Shown piece after piece: positions 50,558-63,916 of a stretch of DNA of 64,000 nt (its first letter is position 1; each line of letters begins with the position of its first letter). The stretch covers positions 5,270,001 to 5,334,000 of the forward strand of contig OZ316892.1 of the NCBI GenBank assembly GCA_973895155.1, written 5' to 3'. Origin of the DNA: Marsupella aquatica. Lineage: Eukaryota > Marchantiophyta. Under the pieces are notes generated by a model. It saw only the letters and a list, made by a program, of their open reading frames with translations, had not been told where the DNA came from and did no database searches. A program made the translations under genes and the position numbers.

Positions 50558-53148
50558 TCCTATCTTACATTCCTTTGCCAAAGCTCATGCAGGGTGAAGT
50601 CTGGCGCACATTGATCCTCGCGCCCCATGTTGACCTCGTGGGAATTGTGCTGAAGACTATTATCTCTAGATTCACATTATTTTCCTGATCCTCTCGAGTT
50701 TTCCAAACCTCTCATTTGTAAAGACAATGCTCGCTGAGAATCTTTTTGTGGTCATCTCCAAACTTGCAGCTGTCCAGAACTCAACTCCCCATGAGTAGGT
50801 CCTAGGTGCAGTTTGGAAATTCGATTGAACGATGCATCTAGGCTCGAACGCAAAGACAAAGGGTACACCTGCTGATTCTCCGTATGCAGTAACCACCCGT
50901 TCACACGTTCCATTTGTAATTAGATTCATTAGAAATGCTCTCGCCTAAGACGTGTGTGCCCCGTGCGATGTCACCACATTTTAATGAGACCGATGGTTCA
51001 AAAAAAAGTATGCGGACTCTCAGGTTAATTGCAAATCTCGGTGAGTCTGAATTACCAATGGGCATGAAACCATCGGCGCAGAACGACCGAGCAAACTACA
51101 GATGATGCCCACTATTTATAGACCTCTGTTAAACCATTGAGCAAATGATTCGAGGTAGCCAACTTGATTCACAGCGAAGACGTACTTATCCAACTGCTTT
51201 GCTAACCCTAATAAGTAGAATCGAATTGTGGGCCGAGTGAGTGGCAGAATATCGGAACTCACTCAGAAAGTTCAATCGACTTGCAACTCCGTTGAGTTTT
51301 CGAATTGTCATCACATATTTCACACGCAGGACCACCTGAAGACCAATGACCCAGATCGAGTAATGTTCTCCCTTAGGCCACTGGCGTCACACCGTTCCAG
51401 GGCACCTCGCTCCTCGCGACAAACGAGCATAGTCTTGGCTGCTACCATCAAAGAAAGAAATCAAATCCGGACCCGTCCCAACATGGCAATTGTTTCAAAG
51501 TTGTGGGCTCCACTGACGAACTTGAAACAATCGTCCTGTTGTTTGTTAAGACCTTTGATTCCCCACACGGCAAGCGAACTCCCAAGGTTTTGACACCCTG
51601 GGAATCAGCTTGAACCTCTGCGGCAAACCTAATCTGCGTTGTTCTCAAAAGCTTTGGTTATTTTACAAATAGTTTCCACTTCTCTGTAACCCGTCGACTG
51701 GCTGGGATCCAAATCAAGCAATCGGACCAGGAACGAAGCATGGGGTTTAAAGGTCTAACCAGTACACCTAATTCGTGAGTAACATTATGGAGCGTATAAA
51801 GCAACAGAAGCTGCCAACAATAAGTGACAAACAGGCGTACTACATAAACCCTAAGAGAAGCCAAAGATGAATCATCAGTCCATATGCGTGTGAAGTTGAG
51901 AATAGATAGTTTTAGCTGTTCTTACTACTCTCTCCAGGAGAGAGTCAAACATTGAGATCTGAGTTGCAAAAAGTTATTACACTCGTGGTCCCTGAGGTGA
52001 AAACTACTTTGCGTTCCCAGTGGGATGCAGAAAATATTGTTCTAACAGAGTTTAAGGAATCTTGTTTGAATCCCCAGCGGGAACCCACTATGCCAAATCA
52101 CCAAACTTGACATCTAATTGATTACTTCTCATGGACTGTCGCAAAGCTCGTGAGGACTCGGTGGCAACAAATCTGATAACCACTTGAAACAAAATTACGC
52201 ATGGACACAAAAGAACTGAGCAGAAGGTTGTTGTTTCCAACCTTTAATCCAGTCGAGCATGAATCCTCAACCCCCTATCTACCAAGGATCAGGTTGATGC
52301 ATTAGGGTCAAGGCTCGGTGTGCTGTGGTCATTATGGGATATAGATAACGCTATGTGCCGCCTCTAAGGATAGTGTTGCAGGACTTATGAACTCCCTACG
52401 TCAACCGACTCTCGGGTCACTTGAGAACAATTTGCAAAGGACGCTTCCAGTATAATTCTGCATTCTATCATCAATTCATCGTCAACTATTTATGACTCAT
52501 TTTACCAACAACGCTACTGTGCACGTCAGAGGACAGTATTTCAGAAGTCCGAACTTCCTACCTCAACCGACTCTCAGGACATTCGAAAAACTCTTTACAA
52601 AAGACGCCTCCAGGATGATTTTGCTGTCTATCATCAAGTCATCGTCGTCTATGTGACTCATTTTCCCAACAACCTCCGAGTCAGCCAATACACCTTTGGC
52701 AACCATTTCAATTATATGTGACATCCTCTTCTTTGTAAGTGTCAAATGCTTTACATTTATTATTACAAGCAAAAATAACTATAATGATTGCCAGAGGCCT
52801 CTAGATATAGAAATATCCACAACGGAGGACAAGCCTAAGTGCCTGCCTTTAAACTTTTCTGTTCATCCAAGATTGCTGCGAGGTGAAAGCCCTCTTGTAT
52901 AATTGCTGAATACAACATGACCTTTTCGAGAATATTGCTCCGCAATCGTGAAATCTCCATTTCACCCATGCCTCTAGAATAATCCCTATACACTGCTGAT
53001 TGAAAGAAATAGGGCTTTTTGATCAGATGAGGACGTAAACACACGTTGCCACAAAACTGTTAGCATCCAAGTTTCCTGATCTCCCATATTAGTGCCTGAA
53101 GGGAAGCTGTGTGCATCGGGTTTATCTACGATTGTCCGCTACGAGAAG
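50558..53148. other. Intergenic region upstream of the PPR gene
   Basis: Frames near 50.7-50.9, 51.2-51.6 and 52.6-53.0 kb do not resemble a known family. It contains a duplicated segment near 52.4-52.7 kb. Confidence 0.5.
52388..52677. repeat. Direct duplication of about 125 bp with a 40-bp spacer
   Basis: Copies at 52388-52510 and 52551-52677 share GAACTYCCTACSTCAACCGAC, ACGCYTCCAG, TCTATCATCAAKTCATCGTC and ATGACTCATTTTMCCAACAA. The identity is moderate, so the event is old. Confidence 0.75.
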
Positions 53149-54100
53149 TCAAAGTTGGGCATTCTGATTCCCTGTCGAAGTCTCCACACGCAGAGGGAGG
53201 ACACTAACTACAGGAGGAGGCGCAGATGCGGCTGTTTCGACTGCTTTGTTCATCCTGAACATCTGTAGAGGAAGAAAAACACAAACCAAGATAATCTTAG
53301 CATGAGTCCGATCTTTGATATAGAAAACGGCGAAGTCCATAACCTGAAAAGTTGCAGCGGCTTGTTAGGGTTGAGAATGTCAAGTAAGTCCATATAATCA
53401 TCTAGAAATCAGCGCCTTTATTCATGAAGCATGTGCAAGTCCGAAGAAGAGGGGAGAATAGAGATGATTGCTCATTCAGACTAGGGTTTCTGGGACATAG
53501 CTGTCTGTTCGAATTAAAGTGGCAACGGCCACAGCAAAAACAACGTAAAAGAAATGTTTATGCCACAAAGACGAATTAATTTTTCATAAGGTCAAATTGG
53601 GGTATAGGCATTGCATAAATCCCACCGTCAAAGTCTAGTCTCGCATTCGGCCAAACAGCAGCAAATCAAGAAAGTTTCCAAATCAATTGATACCGGACAC
53701 AGCAATTTCAAGAAACAGAGTTGTGAAATAAACACAAGAGTACAAAATCAAATCCAATTCTAACGTCAGATCAATGTTCACACCGTAAACCAATCCACGG
53801 CTTGAAGCCTAAACCCTGATTCCCTCAAACCCCAAAAAATTCTTTAGTTTGCAGAAATCACACCCAAATTCCGAGCCAACAGCAGATCCTCATGACATTT
53901 ACCTTCTTCACGGTCTTCTGTAAGCAGCTCTTGTGTTCATCGTAAGAAGCATTCACAAATTCGTCGATGTGATTGACCAGATCTTTCACAAACCCCTCAT
54001 TCATATCCGACTTCTTCTTTCTGCAGGAAGCCGGAACCGCAACCGTAGGACTTCCCGTTCCTACGGTCTCTTCCTTGCGAGCTTCTGCATTCTCGCTCAT
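53149..54100 (-). CDS. Small conserved plant protein of unknown function
   Basis: Two exons, 54100-53903 and 53262-53149, join in phase 0 (AAGAAG-GTAAAT and CTACAG-ATG) to give about 103 residues. The centre has a helical segment with VKDLVNHIDEFVNASYDEHK and a basic LQKTVKKMFRMNK stretch across the junction. It resembles small plant proteins with an HLDEFMNASxDEHKTC-type core, whose role is not known to me. The N-terminus is basic and Ala/Ser-rich (SCRKKK); no signal peptide or membrane segment is seen. An ATG 15 bases upstream at 54115 is also in frame; I chose 54100 because the family usually starts with MS. Between the exons is an intron of about 640 bp. Confidence 0.65.
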
Positions 54101-54115
54101 CGCAGACACCACCAA

Positions 54116-56386
54116 ATCAACGAATTCGGCAACAATTGAAGGGCGATTTCGATCGACGAAAAACCTTTCGCTTAATCTTCGAATCTCTGCACCTTTGAGT
54201 TTTCTTCGAGAGTTCCTTTCCTGGCTGACGGGGTTCCAACGGCGAGCCTCATTCGGTGACGGCGCCGTTCGTGGATTGATCGAAGGGCTTGAGGAGTGGC
54301 ATGTGTCGGGGAGGGAAGTCAGGGACCGTCGATTCTCATGGTGTTTTGGCTCTGTTTAGAGCATCGAACGGAGAGAAAAGATGCCGTCGACACCACGTTA
54401 GCCCTTGGTAACGTTCTGGTGCTGTCAACTGTAACTGTGGTAACGTACTCTAGTTGTTTCGTAGACCCTACGAAATGAGAAAACGAGCAATAATTAAATT
54501 TTATACAGTGAACTATAGCTTAATAGAGTACACTCCATAAGCGCTTACCCTTGACTAGTGCATGCCAGCTTGTTCTTCCCATTTTTCTACACAAGATAAG
54601 CATTTTTTCAGCCTTTTTTCTAAGCGCACACTCAGGGCTAAAATCATTGTGCACACTCAGGGCTAAAATCATTTCATTCAACAACAACTTTATAAGCTCT
54701 TACCATTGATAAATGTTTGTATGCACTTATATGTAAATGCATAAACTCCTGAAATCTCATTTACAGATAAATGTATGCCCATTCTTAGTAGAGTATAGAA
54801 TGCACATAAGGAGTGTGGGCACAGAATTAGGGCACTGATATGAGGTATGAGGCTGACTACTCACTGACAAAGGGGTCCATAGCCCATACACATTTAACAA
54901 AGGAATCCAAATGAGGCACACTTATCTATCAGAGCACTTATTATGGGATGTGCGCTTAAGGCACACAACATCTGGTTTAGTGCATGCCAGATCCATCTTC
55001 CCCAGAGCATGCACTTAGCGAGAGTTCAAAGTACAGCTTTTTCCAAACCTGTTTCCCAAACTGATGGGATTGCTGAGAGGGTGAATTTTGAACATCTTTA
55101 ATGACAATGTACTTTAAAATTGAATTTTAAAACAAATAATACTACAGAGTGCCAAAAAGCAAAAGGTGTCTGGTATCAAACTGCCAAAACACAAAAGACA
55201 TCCAACCAGGAAACATGATCTCAAAAACTATCCACCCAATCAAGTCCAGGCAACCAAAATGCTGAAACGGCCATCAAAAAGGAGCAAACAAAGTACAAAG
55301 AATGGAAATCAAAAGAAATATCCATCCAAAGAGGACAAAAACACTAAGCTACACCAAAAAAAAGAGGCAAATACAACCCTAAAATCCCAGGAAGAAGGAG
55401 AAAGGGAAAAAGCAGTACCCCTTCAACAAGAGATATACTTGATGGACCCCTAGATTGGAAAGTCTTATTTGATGGACCCCATGAGGTCCCCTGAGGTTTG
55501 GATACATCTATCAATCGTCTAGATCACTCGTAGGGTTAAGTAACACTTTGCATTGGGGGGGGGTCCATCACATATATCTTTCCCATTTCACTAGTAGATA
55601 ACTAATGGTCCACATCTAGTGTGATAACTAAATCAGCAAGTGAGACAGGGGCCCAGCATATTTTGTAGGGTTTTTTATTTTTAGCCAGTGTGACGAATGT
55701 TTGCTTCTTTGAGGGAGGAGATTCTAAGAATATTCTCTGTCAAATTTTATTAAATTGAATTGTGACCGTCAGATATCCCTAGATTTAAGGAGATCCATTA
55801 GATTCTGGCTAATGGGTCAATGATTTGGTGGAAGAGTGGCTAATGGTGTCAGAAAAATGTAGCGAATCTTAACCAAAAGTGGCGAAAGTTTTTTGGGGAG
55901 GTGAAATTTGGCTAAAATTCGCACTTAAAAAATACGCTGACAGGGGGTCCTACTTTGGGGGGTGGGGGAGAGGGAGGAGCCAACAATACTATACTACCCC
56001 TCCTACTTTAGCTAGGGGCCCCCATTGGGTGACCCATGGGCCACTTCACCCAACCTCTCCAATCCGACACGTTGCAGGAGCAGGTACTCTGGGTTGCTTG
56101 GCCCGGACCATGATTGTGCCCCTATGCAAAAAGCCCGGCAGGGCCTGGCCCCTGGGCCACTCAGGGCCAGCAAGAGGCAACCCACCAAACGGTCACCAAG
56201 AAGATGACCGCCTGCAGCCAGTCGCCGGCCCCCTCGGCCGGTTGGCCCTCTCTAGTACAAGAACACGAAGAACATCGCAACAATGTGCACGAATTCCTCA
56301 AAATCGTTCCTTTTGAAATGTGATCTTCAATCCTCGGAATCGGAAGCAAGAAATCGGAGCTCTGTGCGATCCAATTCTGAACCGCG
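54116..56386. other. Intergenic region before the aminotransferase gene
   Basis: It lies between two divergent genes. A 25-bp duplication (CACACTCAGGGCTAAAATCA) is at 54627-54675, a lysine-rich frame with A-rich low complexity at 55166-55453, and a G run near 55555. The last 400 bases are GC-rich and probably hold the aminotransferase promoter. No gene is supported. Confidence 0.5.
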
Positions 56387-58944
56387 ATGGCTGCTCTCAG
56401 CATTGTTGGGTCCTCTTCGCCAGTGCTGCTGCGAATTTCTGCTCCTCTCGATGTCGGAGCTGCTTCATCTTCCTCCTCGTCCTCGTTCTCGTCCTCTGCT
56501 GCTGCTGCTGCTGCTCAATTGAATCGCAATCTTGCTCATCTCAAGTCGAACCAGAGAATTGCTTCTCTCGATCGGAGCCCTGGGTTGTTCTCTGGTGTCA
56601 CTGCGCAATTGAATGGAAATCTTGATCATCGCCCGATTAAGCAGAGAGGAGGAGGAGGAGCAGTAGGAGGAGGAGGAGCAGAGCCGAAATGGCAGCAGAA
56701 TGCAATTTTGGCAGAGGAGTCGGTGCTGGAGCGGTCCGATGATGCGGAGGCGGGAGCTTCGACGTCGCAAGGGGTGATCGATGCGGAATCGCAGCTCTTC
56801 GTGCAGACCTACGCGCGGGCGCCACTGGTGTTCGTCAAAGGGCAGGGATGCTGGCTGACGGACGCCGAAGGGAAGGAGTACCTGGACATGACTGCCGGCA
56901 TCGCCGTGAACGCGCTCGGTCATGGCGACCCGGCGTGGGTGAAGGCTGTGACAGAGCAAGCGACAACCCTAACGCATGTTAGCAACCTCTACCACACGGT
57001 GCCTCAGGTTTCTGCTCTTCTTCGGCTCTCGTGGTTTCTGAGGGTTGGTTTGTTTTTTGTGCACATTTTTCTGGACGCTCACACTCAGACTCTAGATCAC
57101 GCTTCGAATTTGAGACCGATGTATTATCTGTCACAATTTGAGTCATTTCTTTTCAATTTCTTGTGGTGGCTGTTTCTTTCTTTGAAGACTCTAGGTAAGT
57201 GCAGGGGATGAAGTGGAGTCCATGCGTGATGATTCCTAAGTTTAGTAATTAAACCAAAACACTTCATGTTCGCTTTTTGTTTAGAAAGGGCGCTATTGAA
57301 TTTGTGGAAAATCAAACACCTCGCCTACGCATCAGCTCACAGTTTGGTGCTAGTGTTTCAAGTGAAGACCAAGGCCTTTTAATTCAAATTTGCAGTCACT
57401 GAGTCAAATGCTTTTTTATTGTATTTCAGGTGAAATTGGCTGAGCGGCTTGTCAACTCGTCGTTTGCTGATCGAGTGTTTTTCGCCAACTCTGGAACGGA
57501 GGCGAACGAGGCTGCGATCAAATTCTCCAGGAAGTATCAACGCAAAGTGCATGGTTCGGAAACCGAGAAAACGGAGCTCATAGCTTTTAACAATGGGTTC
57601 CACGGACGAACCTTGGGGGCGTTGGCACTGACCAGCAAGATTCAATATCGCGCTCCCTTTGAGCCTCTCATGCCAGGTTTGCGACCCTTTGAGTCCGCTG
57701 TCCACCCTCTCTGGCGAGAAATTCTGTAGTGCTCGTAAATTTCTTCATCTGAATTGTTTATCGTTCTGAGAACTTTTGGGTGGTATGTCATAGGTTTCTC
57801 GTACCTATACTTAGGTCTCTTGCTTCTAGTACATTCTGTCTTGGCTCCAGTTTAGTGCTTGTACGTAATGCGCAGTGGATTTTTGCTGCTGCATATTTCT
57901 TGTCGTTCTTTTAGCAAGCGCTTCTTCCTTCCTGTACGTTGTATCCCTTGTTCAATTTTGAAGTTCTCTGGCTTGTACATTCAGTTCAGTAATGCTCTTA
58001 ACCTTTTTTTTCTACTTCTTTTCCCAACTTTTCCTTCTACGGCTTTCCCCTGACTTCTCGGTGGCTCTCTTGCCTTCTTGTATGTCTTGTCCCACACTCC
58101 TTGTTGGGTTTCTGTGGATTCCAAGTGAATCCCGTATTCTTTGAGACAAATTCCCTTACCTTTTGGTACTTGCTATCCCTTCCCCATTGCGACTCTAAAT
58201 AAATCAATTCAATGCAATGCAATTGCAGGTGTTACCTTCATCGAGTTCGGGGATCTGGAAGCAGTAGCGGAGGTAGTCAAGAAGAGTGGGAATGTAGCAG
58301 CAATTTTTGTGGAGCCTGTGCAAGGGGAAGGTGGAGTTTACCCTGCTGTGGCATCATTTCTCAAAGGTCTGAGAGATCTGTGCGATGAGACGGGAACCCT
58401 GTTGGTTTTCGACGAGATACAGTGTGGATTAGCAAGGACAGGAACATTATGGGCTCATGAACCGTATGGAGTGGAGCCCGACATCATGACCCTGGCCAAA
58501 CCTCTGGCAGGTGGCTTGCCCATCGGAGCCGTGCTGGTGACGAATGCCGTTGCCTCAGCTATCGCTTATGGTGACCATGGCAGCACATTCGCTGGTGGTC
58601 CCTTGGTGTGCGCTGCAGCTCTTGCTGTCATGGATCGTTTGCAAGAGACTGGGTTTCTCGAGAGTGTGGAGGCGAAGGGAAAGTATGTCGTCAAGAGATT
58701 GACTGAGGAATTGATCGGGAAGAATCAACATGTAAAGGAAATTCGTGGAGCAGGGCTTTTAGTTGGTATTCAACTGGATGTATCTGCTAATCCTGTGGTG
58801 CTGGCAGCAAGAGAGGAAGGCATGATTTTGATCACTGCAGGGAAAGGAGATGTCATCCGCTTGGCTCCCCCTCTTGTTATCTCCGAGAAAGAGCTGGATC
58901 ATGCTGTCAACATTCTAGTAAAGTGCCTAGATGGATTGTCATGA
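56387..58944 (+). CDS. N-acetylornithine aminotransferase, plastid precursor
   Basis: Three exons, 56387-57007, 57430-57676 and 58229-58944, give 527 residues. The PLP enzyme transaminates N-acetylglutamate semialdehyde to N-acetylornithine in plastid arginine synthesis. Residues 1 to about 130 are a Ser/Ala-rich transit region with poly-Ser and poly-Ala runs, then a Gly-rich linker. The catalytic part begins near [14 protein letters not shown] and has [16 protein letters not shown], the FHGRTLGAL loop, [24 protein letters not shown] with D351 for the PLP ring nitrogen, and the Schiff-base lysine K380 in [17 protein letters not shown]: all junctions restore phase. A downstream acceptor at 58228 is preceded by an AATGCAATGC repeat. 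Class III relatives such as ornithine-delta-aminotransferase are possible, but the C-terminal [15 protein letters not shown] fits ArgD best. Confidence 0.93.
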
Positions 58945-59383
58945 TCTTGCTATCATCGGATGGACTTATTTTCTCCCAACAAACTCCGAGAAGTGCCCCT
59001 TTTTACGTGTAGTAGTATGAAGTCAATCTTCAAATATTAAGACAAAAGTTATCTTTTCGTGGAGAGCTAAATATTTTCCATCGAGGATGTTCTGGGTGAA
59101 CGATTGTAATAACCTGCTAAGTGAGTGTCCCAGACACAAGCCACCATTATTGATACGGGAAAGTTATCTGTTCTATTGTACCTGGAATGGTGCTCAAGTA
59201 CACGCAGTATGTGCATAGCTTTAGTTCTGAGGGGATACAGTAACCTTTACTTGCGGGGAACCTCTTGGGGAACTATCTGCCCGAGAATTGGAGGACAAAT
59301 TGAAACGTTCGCGAGTTGTTTTCAACGAAAACTTTTGTCTTAATATTTGACGATTAAGCTCATTCCGGAAATTAATGCGGTTT

Positions 59384-59513
59384 AGTTTTGAAAAAGCATT
59401 TCTTTGCCTACAGTAAGAAGGCAGTTTTGAATAAGCTTTTCTTTGCCTCAAGTAAGAAGGGAGTTTTGAACAAGCTTTTTTTGGCCTATAGTAAGAACGC
59501 AATTTTGAATATG
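59384..59513. repeat. 40-bp tandem repeat, three copies plus a partial
   Basis: AGTTTTGAAYAAGCTTTTCT followed by TTGCCTMMAGTAAGAAGG repeats at a 39-40-bp period. A minus-strand frame across it is made of the repeated translation only. Confidence 0.9.
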
Positions 59514-60099
59514 TTTATGTTTTGAACGGAGAATCGCTAGGCAGATTAGGGACTGTATGACCTGCTAATTCAGGTCATCAATTATATATCCAAACACTAC
59601 GGTATGTGGGACAGTTGATAGGCGGCCGAGGGAAGCTTTGACGGCCAATCTGATTTTGAGCTACATAATTTTGCACTCTGATTCATCGAATGTATTGTGA
59701 CATTGGACACTTTCCAATATAAATTCTACATATTCTCGTTTGGTGTTTGTCCACTGTGGCCGGGCCTCTTTGCTTCTGTTTCTTTGTACTTTATTTGGCC
59801 TAATTTCTAAATTGGTCCTTTTTTTCGTTTCTTGTGCATGAAACTTGTATGAAACGTTTCCTCATGGATTTGTGTTCATTTTTATTGGTGCATTTGTTTC
59901 CATTTTTGTTGGACGATTTGGGTTTAGTTCCATGGCTACACTGGCTGGGGCAGACTGGCTGATTGTAAGTCGAGATGCGGGCAGAGTAATCTCATCGCTG
60001 AGGTTTTGCAAATTGAGGAAGCTAGTCACTTACTTAGTAACTTGGCCACGATCAGGCTCGCAAAACAGAATAAACACAGACGCTATATTCCCGTCTGAC

Positions 60100-60310
60100 T
60101 TCATTCGCGATACATTTGAGATACGGAGGCTTCATTCGCGATACATTTGAGACACGGAGGACAAGGAAAAGCATGGACATTGAATGTGGACAGAATCCAT
60201 TTGAATGGAGGACAAGGACAAGGACAAGCATGGACATTGAATGTGGACAGAATGCATTTGAGACACGGAGGACAAGTAAAAGCTTGGACATTGAACGTGG
60301 ACAGAATTGG
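60100..60310. repeat. 57-bp tandem repeat, about three copies plus a leading partial duplication
   Basis: CATTTGAGACACGGAGGACA, AAAGCATGGACATTGAATGT and GGACAGAAT recur at a period of about 57 bp. TTCATTCGCGATACATTTGA is duplicated at the left end. The frames on both strands are repetitive and not evidence of a gene. Confidence 0.9.
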
Positions 60311-61114
60311 AATTCGGATGAGCAGAGTCACCAGTAAACTTGGAATACGGACTTATTCCAGCCGGTGAGCACTTTTGCGAGTACAGTGTGCCAAACTAAG
60401 TCTCTAAGCTACAAAGTTAGAGAATGAAAGCAGGAATGATACTTCAAGATCCTAGAATTCGGTCCCTACACCTGAGTACTAGTCTGTGTGTAAAACTCCA
60501 GCTGACCCAGGTCTGACGCTGCCGAAACGCTGCCAGACAAGTACATTACTCTCTAAGCTGATTTTGCACTGCCGGCATATTGGCTTTGTCAGCAACACCA
60601 GGTCTTTGTTGACAAGACCCATTGCATTACTCCTAGATATAAGGGTTGAAGCCATTTCAAAAGGCACCTGAAGAACCAAAACAAGTAAAACTGAACTTAC
60701 AATCCCTCCAAAATCATGAAGTACCTTATCCCTAATGACATGACCTGACATTGTACAACCTAATAATAGCTTAAACATTACCTGCGCTCATAATCCTCAC
60801 AAGAAATATCAAATTCAGTAAATGTCCACCTGATAGGAGGTGACACAATGCTAACCTAATGGAATTGAATGCTGGTGTAGCTCATGTCAACTGGATTACT
60901 CTACAACCGTACATAGCAGCCGTACACTGCACCCAAATGAAGAGCAAACGGAATCGTCTGGGATTTCTCAATGAGTGTCCAGTAACATCAGGACAACAAG
61001 GTTCCCCCCACCCTGGAGACAAGAGGGCAATCTTCCCGCTGAAGCCGTATCTCTGATGCCTCCCTCACATGGTGTCTTTGTTCAAAATCGGCAGTCACTC
61101 TACAATTGGAAGCA

Positions 61115-63326
61115 CTAAGCTGTTTGAGCAGCTTCAGGTGCTGCAGCTATAGAAGTATCCTTCACAAGATTCTCCTTTGTACTAGGCTCCTTCTCTTGAG
61201 CATCTAACGTAATACTTGATACACCAGGTGCCCCATCAAGCTTCCAGAACGCTGCTGTCTTCGCGTCGTCCAGCTTCATTTGATTGGCATAATCCTGGTG
61301 ATTATATAACTTCGAGTTCCGGCCTCCAAATGGAACTTCCAGCACGTCCAAGTTGAAGAACTCTTCTACTATTTTGACACTCTCAGGCTTACTAGTGTAC
61401 ACAAACTTCACTTTCTTGAAAGTTTTGGGGTCCAGAACGGGCTTCACAAGCTGCAAAGTTCAGATGAGACAGAACGTCAAGAATTGTTTCTGGAGGACAC
61501 GTCGTAACCAGCGATGACGCAGTAAAGCATTTGATGCAGAGAATTACAAATTTTGTCTCTGGAAACTGGCGATATTTCCGAACGATCGGTACCACACAAA
61601 CACAAAAACCAATAACTGTCAAAGTAAATCTAGAAGGGACGGAAGGGAAGAAGCTGCCAAGTTTCAAATCATCAGAAACTTACCGTCCAAAAACCCTCGA
61701 AAATTCTTGGAGGATCATAGAGGATGGCAACTTTTAGTCGCTCCGGATACATTGTCTGTAACACGTAAGCTACTTCCCGGACAGTCGCAAGCGGTACAGA
61801 CTTTCTGACTGTCCACCCCTTGAAGTCGACAAGCCAAACCATCTGCTCTTGGCCGGGAGGTAGATTTATGATCGCATTTTCCAGGGAATGCACAAGATGC
61901 TTTATCTGTCCAGCTGGGTCTGAGGTATTCTGCATTCGAATGACATGATCGATCAAGCTACAATACGTATATGATAAGGTCCACAGAGTCATCATATCCT
62001 ACCCCTAACACTCAAACACCGGCGCATAACAGAACCTCAACCAAACACTCAAATTACGGATGGCATCAAAACTGAAAAGACGAAACTGAAGCAAGAAATT
62101 GGCCTTTCGACTTCTTCTCATTCTTCGCAAAATACACCAAAGGAGAGGAGACATTACGTAACGAAGAAAGCTTTGAGTGCAATATTAGCACACCTGGTTT
62201 CCTGGTCTCATGACAATAACAGTCCTGCCCCACCTATCAGCAAAATTGGCTCTGTAAACTTTTCCGGTTTCAGCCTCAATTGCTACTTGATCCTGGAGAA
62301 ACCATTATTGCCACAACGAGAAAACTTAAATCAGTGTTCAACTGCGTCATGAATTTGATTCGTCTCCGAACTTTCCAGGAATGATATGTCATCATCCTCA
62401 CTGTGACCTGACGAAGAGAAGACCATGGCCTAAATTAGTTCATGACGGACGTTTTATCGACAACGAGGTCGTTTATGTTTGTGCATCCCGTAGTGAAACA
62501 ATTGAACAGAACAGACCTAATTACGATAAAGAGGCGAAAAGTCTCAAGTTGCAGGCCGTACTAGATACCCAGATTGAACCAGTACTCAGTCGTGCTCCAC
62601 TCCAATGCCCAACTGGGCTTCATTTGTAAGAAATCATCTCGACTCTTTCCATGGACGTAGTTAATCTTGATCACGAACCCCCAAGGTCAAGATGAAGAAC
62701 TGAGACAAACGCTAGACAACTTTCATCCCGACTCTCCTGCTCTTATGAGGACTCCTCACCACTCAACACATACATGAGGCCAATCCTAATCAACAGTTAT
62801 CGTAAATTCAAAATTCATTGCAGACACGGAAAATTTTAGCCACGCACCCATGTTATTTCCTCGGGTTTGTACGATGCTCTCCATTTCAGGCACTCCCTCA
62901 GCATCTTTTCAGATTTCTTGACATTAAAATTCCGAGCTCGCAGGTACCGGTGAAGGCAATCATCTGTACAGAATATTGCAGCTCGATCTGAAAGGGGACC
63001 AAGAGCTTCCCGCAATTGTGCCACCTGGGCAATCACGAGCTTAAGGCAAACATTCAGAACCCAAAGCCTTTATGAAATCAATTTTGATCCACTTGCATTA
63101 GAAGTTTGTCAAATGTCGCAGTGTAGACAAATCGAAAACATGCGAGAATACGCTTTTAGGGTAGCAGCTCGCACCCAGTGCACACCTTCGAAACTAGAAC
63201 AAAGACCTCTAAATATCAACGAAAGATGGACCTTCGGGTAAATCTGAAGGATACCTTGGCTTGCTCTTCAGCCTGAGTCAGATTCTCATCCATACTCCTA
63301 CTTCCATTTGATTTTAAAGTAGACAT
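61115..63326 (-). CDS. Sec14-like CRAL-TRIO lipid-transfer protein
   Basis: Five exons, 63326-63255, 63024-62848, 62292-62194, 61929-61684 and 61450-61115, all joined in phase 0, give 309 residues. Plant Sec14 proteins bind phosphatidylinositol or related lipids in the cytosol and present them to kinases. The CRAL-TRIO N-terminal helices carry CLHRYLRARNFNVKKSEKML and KWRASYKPEEITW. The lipid-binding domain includes EAETGKVYRANF, GRTVIVMRPGNQ, QEQMVWLVDFKGW, MYPERLKVAILYDPPRIFEGFW and VKFVYT, then EVPFGGRNS. The C-terminal tail is Ala/Glu/Lys-rich and has no GOLD or nodulin domain, so this is the short, single-domain type, close in layout to the Arabidopsis At1g22180/At4g08690 group. The first exon codes for only 24 residues (MSTLKSNGSR start). 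Confidence 0.93.
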
Positions 63327-63916
63327 CTTCCCGTCTCCTACCAAGCCTCTGCAATTCATCACACCACGGCGTGAGACGGAGGAGAATCATTCCTAATACG
63401 AACACGCATCCGGTTGTTCGATGCACTCGTGCAAAACGGGGAACTTTCGCGGTTACAGTGGGATCCATCAGTCTCTACTTTGACGAATTAAGCGAGGGTA
63501 GGCATATGGAACCCCTGCCCGCCGTCTTAGGGAAGGAGCCGTTTCAAAGCTGATTCACCGACACTCCACGCCCACACAGATTTAACCACTCTTGATAGTC
63601 AAGAAATAGAACTCTCATCATGAGTACAAGGAAAATAAAACCACGGTAAGACGGAGTCACTCCAACCCCACCCAACCCCCATCTCCCCCAACACTTCATG
63701 TGCACGACACTAGCATCGTTCGTCCGACAAAACAATCTTTTTGAACAAAACAATCTTTTTGAACAAAACAATATTTTTGAAGGGCACTCCTTCAAAGAGT
63801 TGGTATGACGATCTTCCGAACAGGGTAAGGAGTGAAATCCTTCCGTCAAAGCCTCAATAGGAAATTGTGAGATGTCTTGCAACTTTCAGGGCCTCCTGAT
63901 GAGCTGAATCTTTCAC
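63327..63916. other. Intergenic region at the right end
   Basis: Upstream region of the Sec14-like gene. It holds an 18-bp repeat (TTTTTGAACAAAACAATC), three copies at about 63727-63783. A minus-strand frame across it is unsupported. Confidence 0.55.

Larger units (their letters stand above)
58945..61114. other. Intergenic region between convergent aminotransferase and Sec14 genes
   Basis: It contains the 3' untranslated regions of both genes and two tandem arrays, listed separately. Frames here are repeat-driven or short with no motif. Confidence 0.6.

Noticed and set aside
53973-54359. Plus-strand frame of 128 codons
   Set aside because: It is antisense to the small conserved gene and its upstream region, with no domain.
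55166-55453. Lysine-rich frame of 95 codons
   Set aside because: A-rich low-complexity DNA explains the Lys, Asn and Gln composition.
59845-60368. Several frames on both strands
   Set aside because: They are translations of the 57-bp tandem repeat.
60479-60778. Minus-strand frame of 99 codons near the Sec14-like gene
   Set aside because: No motif; lies in the intergenic region between convergent genes.
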